Assembly (NCBI GenBank): GCA_934661105.1
Contig: CAKUIV010000002.1
Location: 1 to 41,315, forward strand
From: an uncultured Ellagibacter sp.
Lineage (GTDB): Bacteria > Actinomycetota > Coriobacteriia > Coriobacteriales > Eggerthellaceae
Direction of reading: 5' to 3'
DNA length: 41,315 nucleotides
Below are positions 1 through 7,767 of the stretch, piece by piece. Below the pieces are notes generated by a model, which had not been told where the DNA came from, ran no database searches, and saw nothing but the letters and a program-made list of their open reading frames with translations. The position numbers and the translations under genes are program-made. Every line of letters begins with the position of its first letter. The stretch's first letter is position 1.

Positions 1-32
1 AGGCGAAAAGGGATTGCGAGAGAGGAAACCCC

Positions 33-743
33 ATGATCAGAACGGTTATCCATATCGACGAGGAAAAATGCAACGGATGCGGCTTGTGCGCGAACGCGTG
101 CCATGAAGGCGCGATCGGGATGGTTGACGGCAAGGCGAAACTGCTTCGCGACGATTTTTGCGACGGGATGGGCGATTGCCTTCCCGCGTGCCCGGCAGGT
201 GCCATCGAATTCGTCGAGCGAGAGGCGCTTCCCTACGATGAGCAGGCCGTTTCCCGTGCAAAGCGGATGGCGGCGGCGCACCGTGAGGGAGGGTGCCCGG
301 GGTCTCGTGCTCAAACGCTGCGAAGCGAAGGGGCGTCTGCGGAATCGCATGCCGCATCCTCGGCACCGGATTCTGTTGAGCCGAGCCAGCTTGGCCAGTG
401 GCCTTGCCAGATCAAGCTCATGCCCCTTCAGGCGCCGTATTATCAGGGGGCTGACCTGCTCATTGCCGCCGATTGCACCGCGTTCTCGTTCGCGTCGTTC
501 CACGAACGTTTCATGAGCAGCAAGGTCACGGTGATCGGCTGCCCGAAGCTCGACGCGGTCGATTACTCGGAGAAGCTTGCGTCCATCATTGCGCTCAATG
601 ATGTGAAGAGCGTTACCGTATGCCGTATGGAGGTTCCCTGCTGCGGGGGTCTTGAACGCGCGGCAGAAAGCGCCGTCGCTGCAAGCGGAAAGAACCTGCC
701 GTTCCGCGTGGTTACCTTCTCGGTTCGCGGCGAAATCCTTTAA
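33..743 (+). CDS. 4Fe-4S ferredoxin-domain protein
   Basis: A 236-residue cytoplasmic iron-sulfur protein. The N-terminal 60 residues form a ferredoxin-like domain. It has a canonical CxxCxxCxxxC cluster motif (Cys14, 17, 20, 24) and a second, atypically spaced Cys set (CDGMGDCLPACP, about residues 43-53). That second pattern is seen in stand-alone 4Fe-4S proteins of clostridia and other anaerobes, often near hybrid-cluster or redox enzymes. A variable linker of about residues 80-120 is followed by a conserved C-terminal domain with further cysteines, including a CCGG motif near residue 203, which could bind another cluster. The ATG is preceded by a purine-rich GAGAGGAAA site. No partner enzyme lies downstream, so any partner would be upstream of the window. 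The role is probably electron transfer; the exact substrate is unknown. Confidence 0.85.
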   Translation: MIRTVIHIDEEKCNGCGLCANACHEGAIGMVDGKAKLLRDDFCDGMGDCLPACPAGAIEFVEREALPYDEQAVSRAKRMAAAHREGGCPGSRAQTLRSEGASAESHAASSAPDSVEPSQLGQWPCQIKLMPLQAPYYQGADLLIAADCTAFSFASFHERFMSSKVTVIGCPKLDAVDYSEKLASIIALNDVKSVTVCRMEVPCCGGLERAAESAVAASGKNLPFRVVTFSVRGEIL

Positions 744-877
744 TGCACCCGCTCCTGGTGCCTTTCCTGCGGAAACGCCCCGCGTGGTTCTTGCCATGTA
801 GGACGTTTTCGCAGGCGGGAAAGCGCTCCGTGGTATCATCTGCAGTACCGTAGAACGTTTTCTGGGAGGTGCCCGCG

Positions 878-1831
878 TTGTTTAACTCACCGATGCTCGT
901 GATGGCGATTCTGGCCGTGATGGCTATTGCTGTCGTGGTGGTGATCGTGATGACGCTCAAGCTTAACCAGGACGTCCGAAATCTCGCCGAAGACGTCGAG
1001 ATCGACCGTCGCAATCTGGCGAAGTTGAACCACGAGGTCGGGCGTAGGTTGGGCGACGCCCGCGGTCCTGCAGCGGGTGGCAAAAAGACAGCGCCCGAGG
1101 CCGCGCAGCCAAGCGCTCCGCAACCCAAGGCGGTCTTTGCGGCGGAGGAATCGGCGCGGAGACCGCCCGATTCCCCATCGGTCGATTCCGCCGCGGTCAC
1201 CGCCCCCGTCACGCTCGAGGAGCCAAAAGCCGAATCGGGGTACGTTCCGGGGAGCTATCGCGTTCCCAAACCGTCCGATCGGCCGGCATCGCGCAAGGAG
1301 CGTCCGTCTTATTCGCCAACGTATTTCGGGCATGAACCGAGCCTCGCCGAGCGTCGTGCCGAGCGCCGGGCACGTGCCGAGCGCCGGGCGGCTATGGCCG
1401 ACTACACGCCGTCCCGCGCCGAGCGCCGCGCGAACATCGAAGTGCCGCGTGGCCAGGGAAAAAAACCGCGAGCAGGGGTTGGCGTCACGCAAGTGCGCAC
1501 CGTCGCGCCAGGTAACGACGCTCAACCAAACGCTCAAAAGCCCGCCGCTTCTCCGGAAAGCGCTGACGGCAAGCAACCTGGCAATCATGTTTCTCCTGGT
1601 ACGCCGCCCGAAAAGGGGCGCCACAGCGCCGAGGCGGCACGCATCGCCCGCGCTCAACGGGCAACGCGCGAGGCACAGCGTACTGCGCGCGAGGCGCAGC
1701 GCATCGTCGAATCGCAACGGGCGGCACGAGCTCAACGCGAGGATGAGATTCGCCGTCGCGCGGAGCGCCAAGCTGCGCGAGCGGAGAAAGAAGCGCAAGT
1801 TACGAAAAAGGACTTGCAAGAATCGAAGTAA
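878..1831 (+). CDS. Membrane-anchored Arg/Ala-rich protein of unknown function
   Basis: I do not recognise a family. I place the start at the TTG at 878, because a strong GGGAGG site (864-869) sits 8 nt upstream. The in-frame GTG at 869 overlaps that site and cannot use it. The resulting protein of about 317 residues begins with one hydrophobic segment (about residues 5-26), so it is probably a single-pass membrane anchor. A coiled-coil-like stretch follows (about 30-50), then a long low-complexity region rich in Pro, Ala, Arg and Glu. That region contains repeated A-E-R-R-A units around residues 155-190 and a highly charged Arg/Ala/Glu/Gln helix at the C-terminus (about 245-317). Such basic helices could bind nucleic acid or membrane, but nothing proves it. 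The promoter for the following tRNA lies inside its last codons. Confidence 0.7.
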   Translation: MFNSPMLVMAILAVMAIAVVVVIVMTLKLNQDVRNLAEDVEIDRRNLAKLNHEVGRRLGDARGPAAGGKKTAPEAAQPSAPQPKAVFAAEESARRPPDSPSVDSAAVTAPVTLEEPKAESGYVPGSYRVPKPSDRPASRKERPSYSPTYFGHEPSLAERRAERRARAERRAAMADYTPSRAERRANIEVPRGQGKKPRAGVGVTQVRTVAPGNDAQPNAQKPAASPESADGKQPGNHVSPGTPPEKGRHSAEAARIARAQRATREAQRTAREAQRIVESQRAARAQREDEIRRRAERQAARAEKEAQVTKKDLQESK

Positions 1832-1842
1832 ACGAGTAATAT
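1814..1842 (+). promoter_or_regulatory. Sigma70-type promoter of tRNA-Leu
   Basis: TTGCAA (1814-1819) and TAATAT (1837-1842) are separated by exactly 17 nt. The expected start of transcription is near 1849, about 28 nt before the mature tRNA. The -35 box lies within the last codons of the preceding gene. The tRNA-fMet promoter at the other end of the window has nearly the same boxes. Confidence 0.7.
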
Positions 1843-1876
1843 ATTTATTCGCTTCTTAGTTTGAAGCATGAGTTGT

Positions 1877-1963
1877 GCGGGCGTGGCGGAATTGGCAGAC
1901 GCGTACGGTTCAGGTCCGTATGGGGGCAACCCCATGAAGGTTCAAGTCCTTTCGCCCGCACCA
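1877..1963 (+). tRNA. tRNA-Leu (anticodon CAG)
   Basis: An 87-nt type II tRNA with a long variable arm. The acceptor stem GCGGGCG (1877-1883) pairs with CGCCCGC (1953-1959). A 5-bp anticodon stem TACGG/CCGTA encloses a TTCAGGT loop, giving anticodon CAG, which reads CUG, a favoured Leu codon in GC-rich genomes. The T-loop TTCAAGT is present. The discriminator base is A and CCA is encoded (1961-1963). Confidence 0.95.
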
Positions 1964-1976
1964 TTTCGAAACAGCA

Positions 1977-2002
1977 GCCGGTCTTCGACCGGCTTTTCTT
2001 TT
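1977..2002 (+). terminator. Rho-independent terminator after tRNA-Leu
   Basis: A 7-bp perfect stem GCCGGTC/GACCGGC with a TTC loop is followed by TTTTCTTTT, 13 nt after the tRNA. It is a classic intrinsic terminator that makes the tRNA a single-gene transcript. Confidence 0.85.
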
Positions 2003-2103
2003 CCCGGGATGCGCCTTTTCCTATTTACGAAAGAATGACTTCTCTTCGACATTCATTTGATGCTCTGCCCCGATGATAAGGGGGAAAGCGAAGGAGGATG
2101 TCG

Positions 2104-2991
2104 ATGCCTGGTTTACTTGATTGCGCGGTTTCTCGACAGAAAGCGAACAACGAGGCGGACGATGTGATACGCGCCGCCGAGCGCGTTTTGGCCGGTGCTG
2201 CGGGAAGGGATGCGGCGACGCCTCTTCCTGTTCCGCGCACGATCGTCGAGGTTCGCGGATTCGGCTTTTCTTACGGGATGTTCCGCGCCCTTGACGACGT
2301 CTCTTTCAAGGTGCATGCGGGAGAGGTTTTCGCGCTCTGCGGACCGCGCGGATGCGGCGCGCAAACGATGCTCTGCGCAATTGGCCGCACGCTTCCCGGC
2401 GTGGGTGAATGGGAAAGCGAGGGCTGTGTTCTCGTTGCGGAAAGAGACGTCGTTCGCGATGTTTCACCCGAACGAGCGCGGAATCTTGCGGCGACGGCAT
2501 TCTTTGAGGGCCTTCCCGAAGAGCAGAGCGTCTTCAACGCGCTCGCGCGGCCTGTGCGCTTGCGCGGCGTGCATGCCGATTCTGCGCTGCGCGATGCGAT
2601 CGACGCTGCGCTCGCGATTGCCGGCGCGAGGGGCCGCCTTGAGCCGCTGATGGGTGAGTTCGTGTGCTCCCTTTCCCTGTTTGACCAGCGGCTTGTTCGC
2701 CTTCTCCAAGCGTTTCTCCGCGCTCCGCATGCGCTTCTCGCTGAAGAGCCGACGCGCGGGCTTTCCTGCGAGGACGCCTGTTTCATGCAAGGCGTTCTGC
2801 GCCGTATCGCTATGCGCCAGGGAATCGCGGTCGTCGTCGAATCATGCGACGCACACGAGGTCGAAGCGCTCGCCGATCGGGCCGCGTTCTTTCTCGAGGG
2901 TCGGCTCGTTGGGATAGGAACGCCCGGTGAACTGGCCTCCCAGGGCGCCGACTACCGTGCGCGCTCGTTCTTCGAGGGGCGCATGCGCTAG
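2104..2991 (+). CDS. Degenerate ABC-type ATP-binding protein (probable pseudo-ATPase)
   Basis: A 295-residue homologue of ABC transporter ATPase subunits. The ATG at 2104 is chosen because AAGGAGG (2091-2097) ends 6 nt before it; the ATG at 2098 abuts that site. The fold is recognisable: an A-loop-like FSYG segment, a Walker A region, a D-loop-like stretch and a C-terminal ADRAAFFLEGRLVGIG strand pair. Key residues are changed. Walker A reads GPRGCGAQT, lacking the essential Lys. The signature LSGGQ is replaced by LSLFDQ. Walker B reads LLAEEPT, with Asp to Glu and the catalytic Glu kept. The H-switch His is replaced by Cys in the segment VVVESCDAHEVE. ATP hydrolysis is therefore unlikely. 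No permease is adjacent. The frame is intact, so a regulatory or structural role is more likely than decay. Confidence 0.8.
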   Translation: MPGLLDCAVSRQKANNEADDVIRAAERVLAGAAGRDAATPLPVPRTIVEVRGFGFSYGMFRALDDVSFKVHAGEVFALCGPRGCGAQTMLCAIGRTLPGVGEWESEGCVLVAERDVVRDVSPERARNLAATAFFEGLPEEQSVFNALARPVRLRGVHADSALRDAIDAALAIAGARGRLEPLMGEFVCSLSLFDQRLVRLLQAFLRAPHALLAEEPTRGLSCEDACFMQGVLRRIAMRQGIAVVVESCDAHEVEALADRAAFFLEGRLVGIGTPGELASQGADYRARSFFEGRMR

Positions 2992-3103
2992 CCTCGACCC
3001 CTTTCTTTACCTTCTCTTGACGCAAGTTCGATTGCTTCTTGACCGCCTCGCGCGATGATGGCTGCATATCCGGAAAGCTGGGATCGATTGGACTGCAACT
3101 ATC

Positions 3104-3796
3104 ATGATCTACTACGTGGAAGACGACACCAACATACGCGACCTCACCGTCTATGCGCTTAAGCAGGCGGGCTTCGAGGCGGAGGGCTTTCCCTGCGCGC
3201 GAGAGTTCTTCAGCGCGTGCGAGAAGAGCCTTCCCGATCTTGTCCTTCTCGACATCATGTTGCCGGAAGTCGACGGACTCGAGGTTCTTCGCTCCCTTCG
3301 AAGCCGTTCGGCGACGAGGAATATCCCGGCCATGATGCTCACGGCGAAAGGCACCGAATTCGACAAGGTTTGCGGGCTCGATGCGGGAGCCGACGATTAT
3401 TTGGCGAAGCCTTTCGGTATGATGGAGCTGGTATCGCGCGTGAACGCGCTGCTGCGTCGCGCGCAGGCGCCAGCCGTCAACAGCTCCGATACCCTCGCGT
3501 GCGGCTCGGTTGAGCTCGTGTCGTCCGCCCACACGGTCAAGGCCGGCGGCAAGCCGGTTTCGCTTACGTTGAAGGAATTCGATTTGCTTCATGCTCTGAT
3601 GAAGAACGAGGGCAAGGTGCTTTCCCGCAGGCAGTTGCTCGAAGACGTGTGGGATGTGAGCTACGTCGGCGAGACGCGCACGGTCGATGTGCATATCCAG
3701 ACGCTGCGGCAGAAGCTTGCGGCCGCATCCCCTGGCGCCGATGGGCTCATCTGCACCGTTCGCGGCGTCGGCTATACCTTGAGGAGCGCTTCATGA
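3104..3796 (+). CDS. OmpR/PhoB-family response regulator
   Basis: A 230-residue two-domain regulator. The receiver domain (about 1-115) has the acidic pair Asp7/Asp8, phospho-acceptor Asp50 in LVLLDIMLPEVDG, the switch Thr80 and the conserved Lys102 of AKPF. The C-terminal winged-helix DNA-binding domain (about 130-228) carries the typical LTLKEFDLLHALM and TRTVDVHIQTLRQKL elements. It overlaps the downstream kinase by 4 nt (ATGA), so the two are translationally coupled. No good ribosome-binding site precedes the ATG, and a short-leader or leaderless transcript is possible. The signal and target genes cannot be read from the sequence; the pair resembles the PhoP/PhoR-type systems of Gram-positive bacteria. 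Confidence 0.93.
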   Translation: MIYYVEDDTNIRDLTVYALKQAGFEAEGFPCAREFFSACEKSLPDLVLLDIMLPEVDGLEVLRSLRSRSATRNIPAMMLTAKGTEFDKVCGLDAGADDYLAKPFGMMELVSRVNALLRRAQAPAVNSSDTLACGSVELVSSAHTVKAGGKPVSLTLKEFDLLHALMKNEGKVLSRRQLLEDVWDVSYVGETRTVDVHIQTLRQKLAAASPGADGLICTVRGVGYTLRSAS

Positions 3797-5232
3797 GCCC
3801 GACCCATCATTCCGTGAAAAGCCTTTCCGGCCGCATTTTCAGAAGCGTCCTTTCGTTCACGCTCATCATGCTGCTGCTTTTCGGTGCGGCTATGAGCGCG
3901 ATCTTCTATATCGGTTACGAGCGCGATGCCGAATCGACGCTGTCGCAGGCGACGCGCAACGTTGCAGCGACGCTTAACGGGCAAACGAACGACACCGACC
4001 GCGCCATCCTCGAACGACAGCTCTCCGACCAGTTCCGCTATACGCTCATCGGCCCTGACGGCACGGTGGTCTACGACAGCGTCGCCGATGCCTCGACGAT
4101 GGAAAACCACGCGAATCGCCCCGAAGTGCTCGAGGCCGATGCCCGAGGCGAAGGAGAAGTGTCCCGTTATTCGGACACTGCGGGGACCGACACGCTGTAC
4201 TCGGCAGTGAAGCTCGACAACGGAAGCGTCGTTCGGCTCTCGGAGACGCGCGATTCGCTGCTGTCGTTCTTCGGCACCATGATGGCTCCGATTGCGCTTA
4301 CGCTTCTTGTGGCGATCCTGCTCGTGTTCCTTCTTTCCCAGAAACTGACCTCGCGCATCATGCAGCCGATCGACGCGCTCGATTTCTCCGATCCGCTCGA
4401 AAACGAGATCTACGAGGAGATGGACCCGCTGCTCGAACGCATCGATGAGCAACAGCGCCTGCTCAAAGGGCAAAACGAAGAGCTCGCTCGCGCCGAATCG
4501 ATGCGCCGCGACTTTTCAAGCAACGTGAGCCACGAGATGAAAACACCGTTACAGGTGATTTCAGGCTACGCGGAGCTCATGAAGAACGACATGGTCGACT
4601 CGTCCGATCGGCAGAAGTTCGCCGGCCTCATCTACGACGAGGCGCAGTCTATGCGAGCGCTCATCGACGACGTCCTTACGTTGTCTCGTCTCGACGAAAC
4701 GTCGCTTTCTCTTGATGCGGCCATGTCAATCGATTTACTGAAGGTTTCGAAACGCGTGGTCGCGCGTCTCGATCGCTTCGCATCCGATAGAAAGGTGAGC
4801 GTCGACGTCGAGGGCGAGGGAGCCTGCATCATGGGCGCGGAAACGCTCATCGAGGAGATGCTGTACAACCTTGTCGAAAACGGCATACGTTACAACCATG
4901 AGGGAGGTCGTGTTTCCATTTCCGTCAGGCTCGAGCTTCCGACCGCCGTCGAACTCGACAAAGACGCGCGATCCCTTCCGCCGGCCGAACGAGGGCGGAT
5001 GCGCGCCGTCGTTCGCGTTAGCGACACGGGCCCCGGGATCCCCGAGGGCAAGCGGGAAAAGGTGTTCGAGCGGTTCTACCGCCTCGACAAGAGCCGATCG
5101 AAGGAAACGGGCGGTACGGGCCTTGGTCTTGCCATCGTGAAGCACGCGGTGCTCTACCACCGCGGGTCGATCAGCATCGACGGGGAAGAGGGGAAGGGCA
5201 CGACGTTCGTGTTGAGGATTCCGAGCGCATAA
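3793..5232 (+). CDS. Membrane sensor histidine kinase (PhoR-like)
   Basis: A 479-residue kinase partnered with the preceding regulator. The start is the ATG overlapping its stop; the open frame extends upstream only as a shadow inside the regulator gene. Order of parts: TM1 about 17-41; an extracellular sensor of about 130 residues; TM2 about 158-182 (IALTLLVAILLVFLLS); a short linker; the HisKA domain with phospho-acceptor His247 in VSHEMKTP; then an ATPase domain with N-box (NLVENGIRYN), G1 box (DTGPGIP), F-box (FERFYRLDKSRS) and G2 box (GGTGLGLAIV). The extracytoplasmic domain length resembles PhoR-type sensors, but the ligand is unknown. The 6S-like RNA is transcribed towards its 3' end from the opposite strand. 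Confidence 0.93.
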   Translation: MSPTHHSVKSLSGRIFRSVLSFTLIMLLLFGAAMSAIFYIGYERDAESTLSQATRNVAATLNGQTNDTDRAILERQLSDQFRYTLIGPDGTVVYDSVADASTMENHANRPEVLEADARGEGEVSRYSDTAGTDTLYSAVKLDNGSVVRLSETRDSLLSFFGTMMAPIALTLLVAILLVFLLSQKLTSRIMQPIDALDFSDPLENEIYEEMDPLLERIDEQQRLLKGQNEELARAESMRRDFSSNVSHEMKTPLQVISGYAELMKNDMVDSSDRQKFAGLIYDEAQSMRALIDDVLTLSRLDETSLSLDAAMSIDLLKVSKRVVARLDRFASDRKVSVDVEGEGACIMGAETLIEEMLYNLVENGIRYNHEGGRVSISVRLELPTAVELDKDARSLPPAERGRMRAVVRVSDTGPGIPEGKREKVFERFYRLDKSRSKETGGTGLGLAIVKHAVLYHRGSISIDGEEGKGTTFVLRIPSA

Positions 5233-5258
5233 GGCGTGCGGGGTCTTGTGAAGGCATG

Positions 5259-5433
5259 AAAAAAGTTCCACCCCCGACGAGTCCAGGGTGAACCCACCTC
5301 GAAAGGTGGGTGCTCGCAGCTTGCTTCCCGGCTTTCGTATCAACGGACACGAATCTCCGTTCCGCACGCTATCTTGAGCTCCCTGATAAAGAAACGTCGG
5401 TCCACCGCATGTATGACTCGGGGAGCGGAACCT
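5259..5433 (-). ncRNA. ssrS: Probable 6S RNA
   Basis: A compact structured RNA of about 175 nt read on the minus strand. Its two ends form a long interrupted closing stem: GTTCC, TCCCC and GAGTC at the 5' end pair with GACTC, GGGGG and GGAAC at the 3' end. The 3' strand runs straight into six U residues (5264-5259), so the closing stem doubles as a terminator. Inside are a hairpin AACGGA/TCCGTT, a longer arm that begins G-TTTC and closes with GATACGAAAGC, and a 3' hairpin ACCCACC/GGTGGGT followed by TTCA. That last hairpin resembles the one on the 3' side of the 6S central bubble. A TATACT -10 box (5445-5440) sits 7 nt before the expected start. The architecture and size fit 6S RNA, the RNA polymerase regulator. 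The assignment rests on structure, not on a model search. Confidence 0.62.
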
Positions 5434-5439
5434 GACTTA

Positions 5440-5445
5440 AGTATA
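5440..5445 (-). promoter_or_regulatory. -10 box of the 6S-like RNA promoter
   Basis: TATACT on the minus strand, about 7 nt upstream of the predicted 5' end at 5433. The -35 region at 17-19 nt spacing (CTTTTC/TCTTTT) is a poor match to TTGACA. Confidence 0.45.
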
Positions 5446-5595
5446 GGAAAGGCGCCCGCGAAGAAAAGACTTGACTTGCATGAGTAAGAGTTGTTCGATG
5501 AAAGAGGTTGTTCGAAACGGGCAGCCTCTCTTGCTTTCAAGGGGAGGCGAGATCGCAGATCCGTGATATTCGACCCGCCCTTTTCCCTGCATACG

Positions 5596-5632
5596 AAAAT
5601 CGCCCCTGCAAGATGTGCTCTTGCAGGGGCGA
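5596..5632 (-). terminator. Intrinsic terminator of the pknB operon
   Basis: A perfect stem of about 14 bp (arms TCGCCCCTGCAAGA and its complement, 5600-5613 and 5619-5632) with a 5-nt loop lies 32 nt past the pknB stop. On the minus strand it is followed by TTTT. It would end the long fha-PP2C-FtsW/PBP-pknB transcript before the 6S-like gene. Confidence 0.8.
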
Positions 5633-5663
5633 CTGCTATTCGGGGCGCATTTGCGCACGAGCG

Positions 5664-7688
5664 CTAGTTGTTGCTCGACGATCCGCCGGAAGACGAGCTG
5701 CCGGAGCCGGAAGTGTCACTGTTGCTGCCCGACCCGCTGCCGCTTCCCGAGCCGGAACCGCTGCTCGACGACCCGGTGGAAATGACAAGGTGGACCGTTT
5801 TGCCCGGCTCAAGCGATGTGCCCGATTCAGGTGTTTGGCTGATCACATTGCCCTTGCTCACGCTCGAGCTCGACGTGTACTCGGTCGAGACGTTGAACCC
5901 TGCGTTGCTTAGCGTGGTCTGGGCGGATCCTTCGGACTTGCCGACGACGTTAGGCACCGAGGTCGTCTTCGAGCCGCTGCTCACCGTGATGGAAACGGTC
6001 GCACCCTTCTCGGCGCTTTCGCTGCTGCTCGGGGATTGACGGATGACCTTGCCCTTCTCAACTGAGGAGCTCGATTCCTGGGAAACCGATACCTCGAAGC
6101 CGGCGTTCTTCAGCGCGGCGCGCGCGTCGCTTTCCGATTTTCCGGTGACGTCGGGCACGGCGACCTTCTCGCTGCCGAGGGACAGCGCATAGGTGATGAC
6201 GGAGCCCTTGGCTGCCTTGTCGCCTGCCTTCAGATCCTGCGTCGAGATCTTGCCTTTTTCGATCTTGTCGTCGTAAACGGGCGTGCCGGCCTTGAGCGTA
6301 AGCCCCGCCTTATCGGCGAGTTGCTGCGCTTCATCAGGCGTTTTGCCCGTGATGTCGGGAATCGTGACCTGCTCGGTTCCCTGGGAGATGTTCAGGTTGA
6401 TCTTCGTTCCGGCGGGTTTCTTCGTCCCCGCAGTGGGGTCTTGGCTCACGACGCTGCCGGCGGCGACGCTGTCGTCGTGCACCGAGTTCGTGGTGCCGAC
6501 GACGAAGCCCGCCTTCTCGATGATGCTTGTCGCCTCCTCGAGCGTCTTGCCCTTCACGTCGGGCACGGGGTCGCCCGTGGCGAACGCCCCCGAGAACGCG
6601 AGCGCTGCGATGGCGATGACGGCGATGGCCGCGATGAGTCCTACGATGAGCCCCACCTTCTTCTTGCCGCCCCTTTCCTCGGGCATATCGGCTGTGCGAT
6701 AGGCGGTTTGACCGGAATGGGAAACGGGCTTCACGGCGCCTTGCGGCATGACCATGGTGCTGTCGGAGGAAACCGCACGCCCGTCGATGGGTCCCATGAC
6801 GCGCGTCTGCTCGCTCGTGAAGCCGCCGACCATTGCGGCAGGACCCACGTTGACGGGGCGCCCTGCAAGGAAGTCGTTCAGCGCAAGGCGCATGTCGTTC
6901 GCCGTGGCGAAGCGCTCGGCCGGGTTCTTCTGCATGGCCTTCACGATGATGCTCTCAAGACCCGGGTCGATGTCGGGCTTGATGTCGCTCGGCAACGGCG
7001 CCTCTTCGTTCACCTGCTTCATCGCGACGCTGATCGCGTCGGGGCCGTCGAAGGGCAGCTTGCCCGTTGCGGCTTCGAACAGCACGACGCCGAGCGAGTA
7101 GATGTCGCTTGCGGCGGTGAGCTCTTTGCCCTGCGCCTGTTCGGGCGAGATGTAATGGGCCGTTCCGAGCACGGTCGAGGTTTTGGAATTGACCGAGTTC
7201 TTCGCACGCGCGATGCCGAAGTCCATCACCTTCACGTTGCCGTCGGGCTGGACCATGATGTTCTGCGGCTTGATGTCGCGGTGGATGATGTCCTGGTTGT
7301 GCGCGACCGAAAGCGCCTGGCACACCTGCGAGCCGATTTCGGCGACCTTGCGCTGGTTGAGCGCGCCGCGCTGGACGATGCCGGTCTTAAGGTCGGTGCC
7401 GCGGATGAACTCCATGACGATGTAGTAGGTGCCGTCGTCTTGGCCCCAATCGTAGACGTTCACGATATAGGGGCTTTGCAGGTTCGCGGCGGATGCGGCT
7501 TCCTGGCGGAATCGCTGCGCGAAGGCGGGATCGGCCGCGAACTGGGGCAGCATCACCTTCACGGCGACGCGACGCCCGAGCACATTGTCCTGCGCTTGGT
7601 ATACTTCCGCCATGCCGCCGATGCCGATGCGTTCGGTGATCTGGTATCGGTTGTTGAAGACTCTGCCTATCATCGCTGCGCTAGACAC
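5664..7688 (-). CDS. pknB: Ser/Thr protein kinase PknB with PASTA repeats
   Basis: A 674-residue transmembrane kinase. The cytoplasmic kinase domain (about 15-275) has the glycine loop GIGGMAEVY, ATP-anchoring Lys44, the catalytic HRD loop (Asp138, Lys140), DFG at 156-158 and an APE-like SPE at 181-183. A juxtamembrane linker leads to one TM helix (about 345-368). Outside the cell are four PASTA repeats (about 372-645), each opening with a VPDV/IPDI/VPNV-type motif and containing a GF or GL turn. PASTA repeats bind peptidoglycan fragments or lipid II in this family. The C-terminus is a Ser/Gly-rich tail. The start is GTG with AAGGAG 9 nt upstream. It closes a five-gene minus-strand cluster, 79 nt after the FtsW-PBP stop, and is opposed by the PP2C phosphatase of the same cluster. 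Confidence 0.97.
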   Translation of the reverse strand: MSSAAMIGRVFNNRYQITERIGIGGMAEVYQAQDNVLGRRVAVKVMLPQFAADPAFAQRFRQEAASAANLQSPYIVNVYDWGQDDGTYYIVMEFIRGTDLKTGIVQRGALNQRKVAEIGSQVCQALSVAHNQDIIHRDIKPQNIMVQPDGNVKVMDFGIARAKNSVNSKTSTVLGTAHYISPEQAQGKELTAASDIYSLGVVLFEAATGKLPFDGPDAISVAMKQVNEEAPLPSDIKPDIDPGLESIIVKAMQKNPAERFATANDMRLALNDFLAGRPVNVGPAAMVGGFTSEQTRVMGPIDGRAVSSDSTMVMPQGAVKPVSHSGQTAYRTADMPEERGGKKKVGLIVGLIAAIAVIAIAALAFSGAFATGDPVPDVKGKTLEEATSIIEKAGFVVGTTNSVHDDSVAAGSVVSQDPTAGTKKPAGTKINLNISQGTEQVTIPDITGKTPDEAQQLADKAGLTLKAGTPVYDDKIEKGKISTQDLKAGDKAAKGSVITYALSLGSEKVAVPDVTGKSESDARAALKNAGFEVSVSQESSSSVEKGKVIRQSPSSSESAEKGATVSITVSSGSKTTSVPNVVGKSEGSAQTTLSNAGFNVSTEYTSSSSVSKGNVISQTPESGTSLEPGKTVHLVISTGSSSSGSGSGSGSGSGSNSDTSGSGSSSSGGSSSNN

Positions 7689-7767
7689 TTACACTCGCTC
7701 CTTCGGTCCACCTGCTGTGCTGCGTTTGTATCCTGTTGTTTGCACGGTTCGCATCAGCATACCTTAT

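Noticed and set aside
744..770. GCACC/GGTGC hairpin after the ferredoxin gene as a terminator
   Set aside because: The stem is only 5 bp and the following CTTTCC is a poor U-tract; too weak to list.
3649..3792. Upstream extension of the sensor kinase
   Set aside because: It lies in another frame of the response regulator. The ATGA overlap at 3793 is the usual coupling for such pairs.
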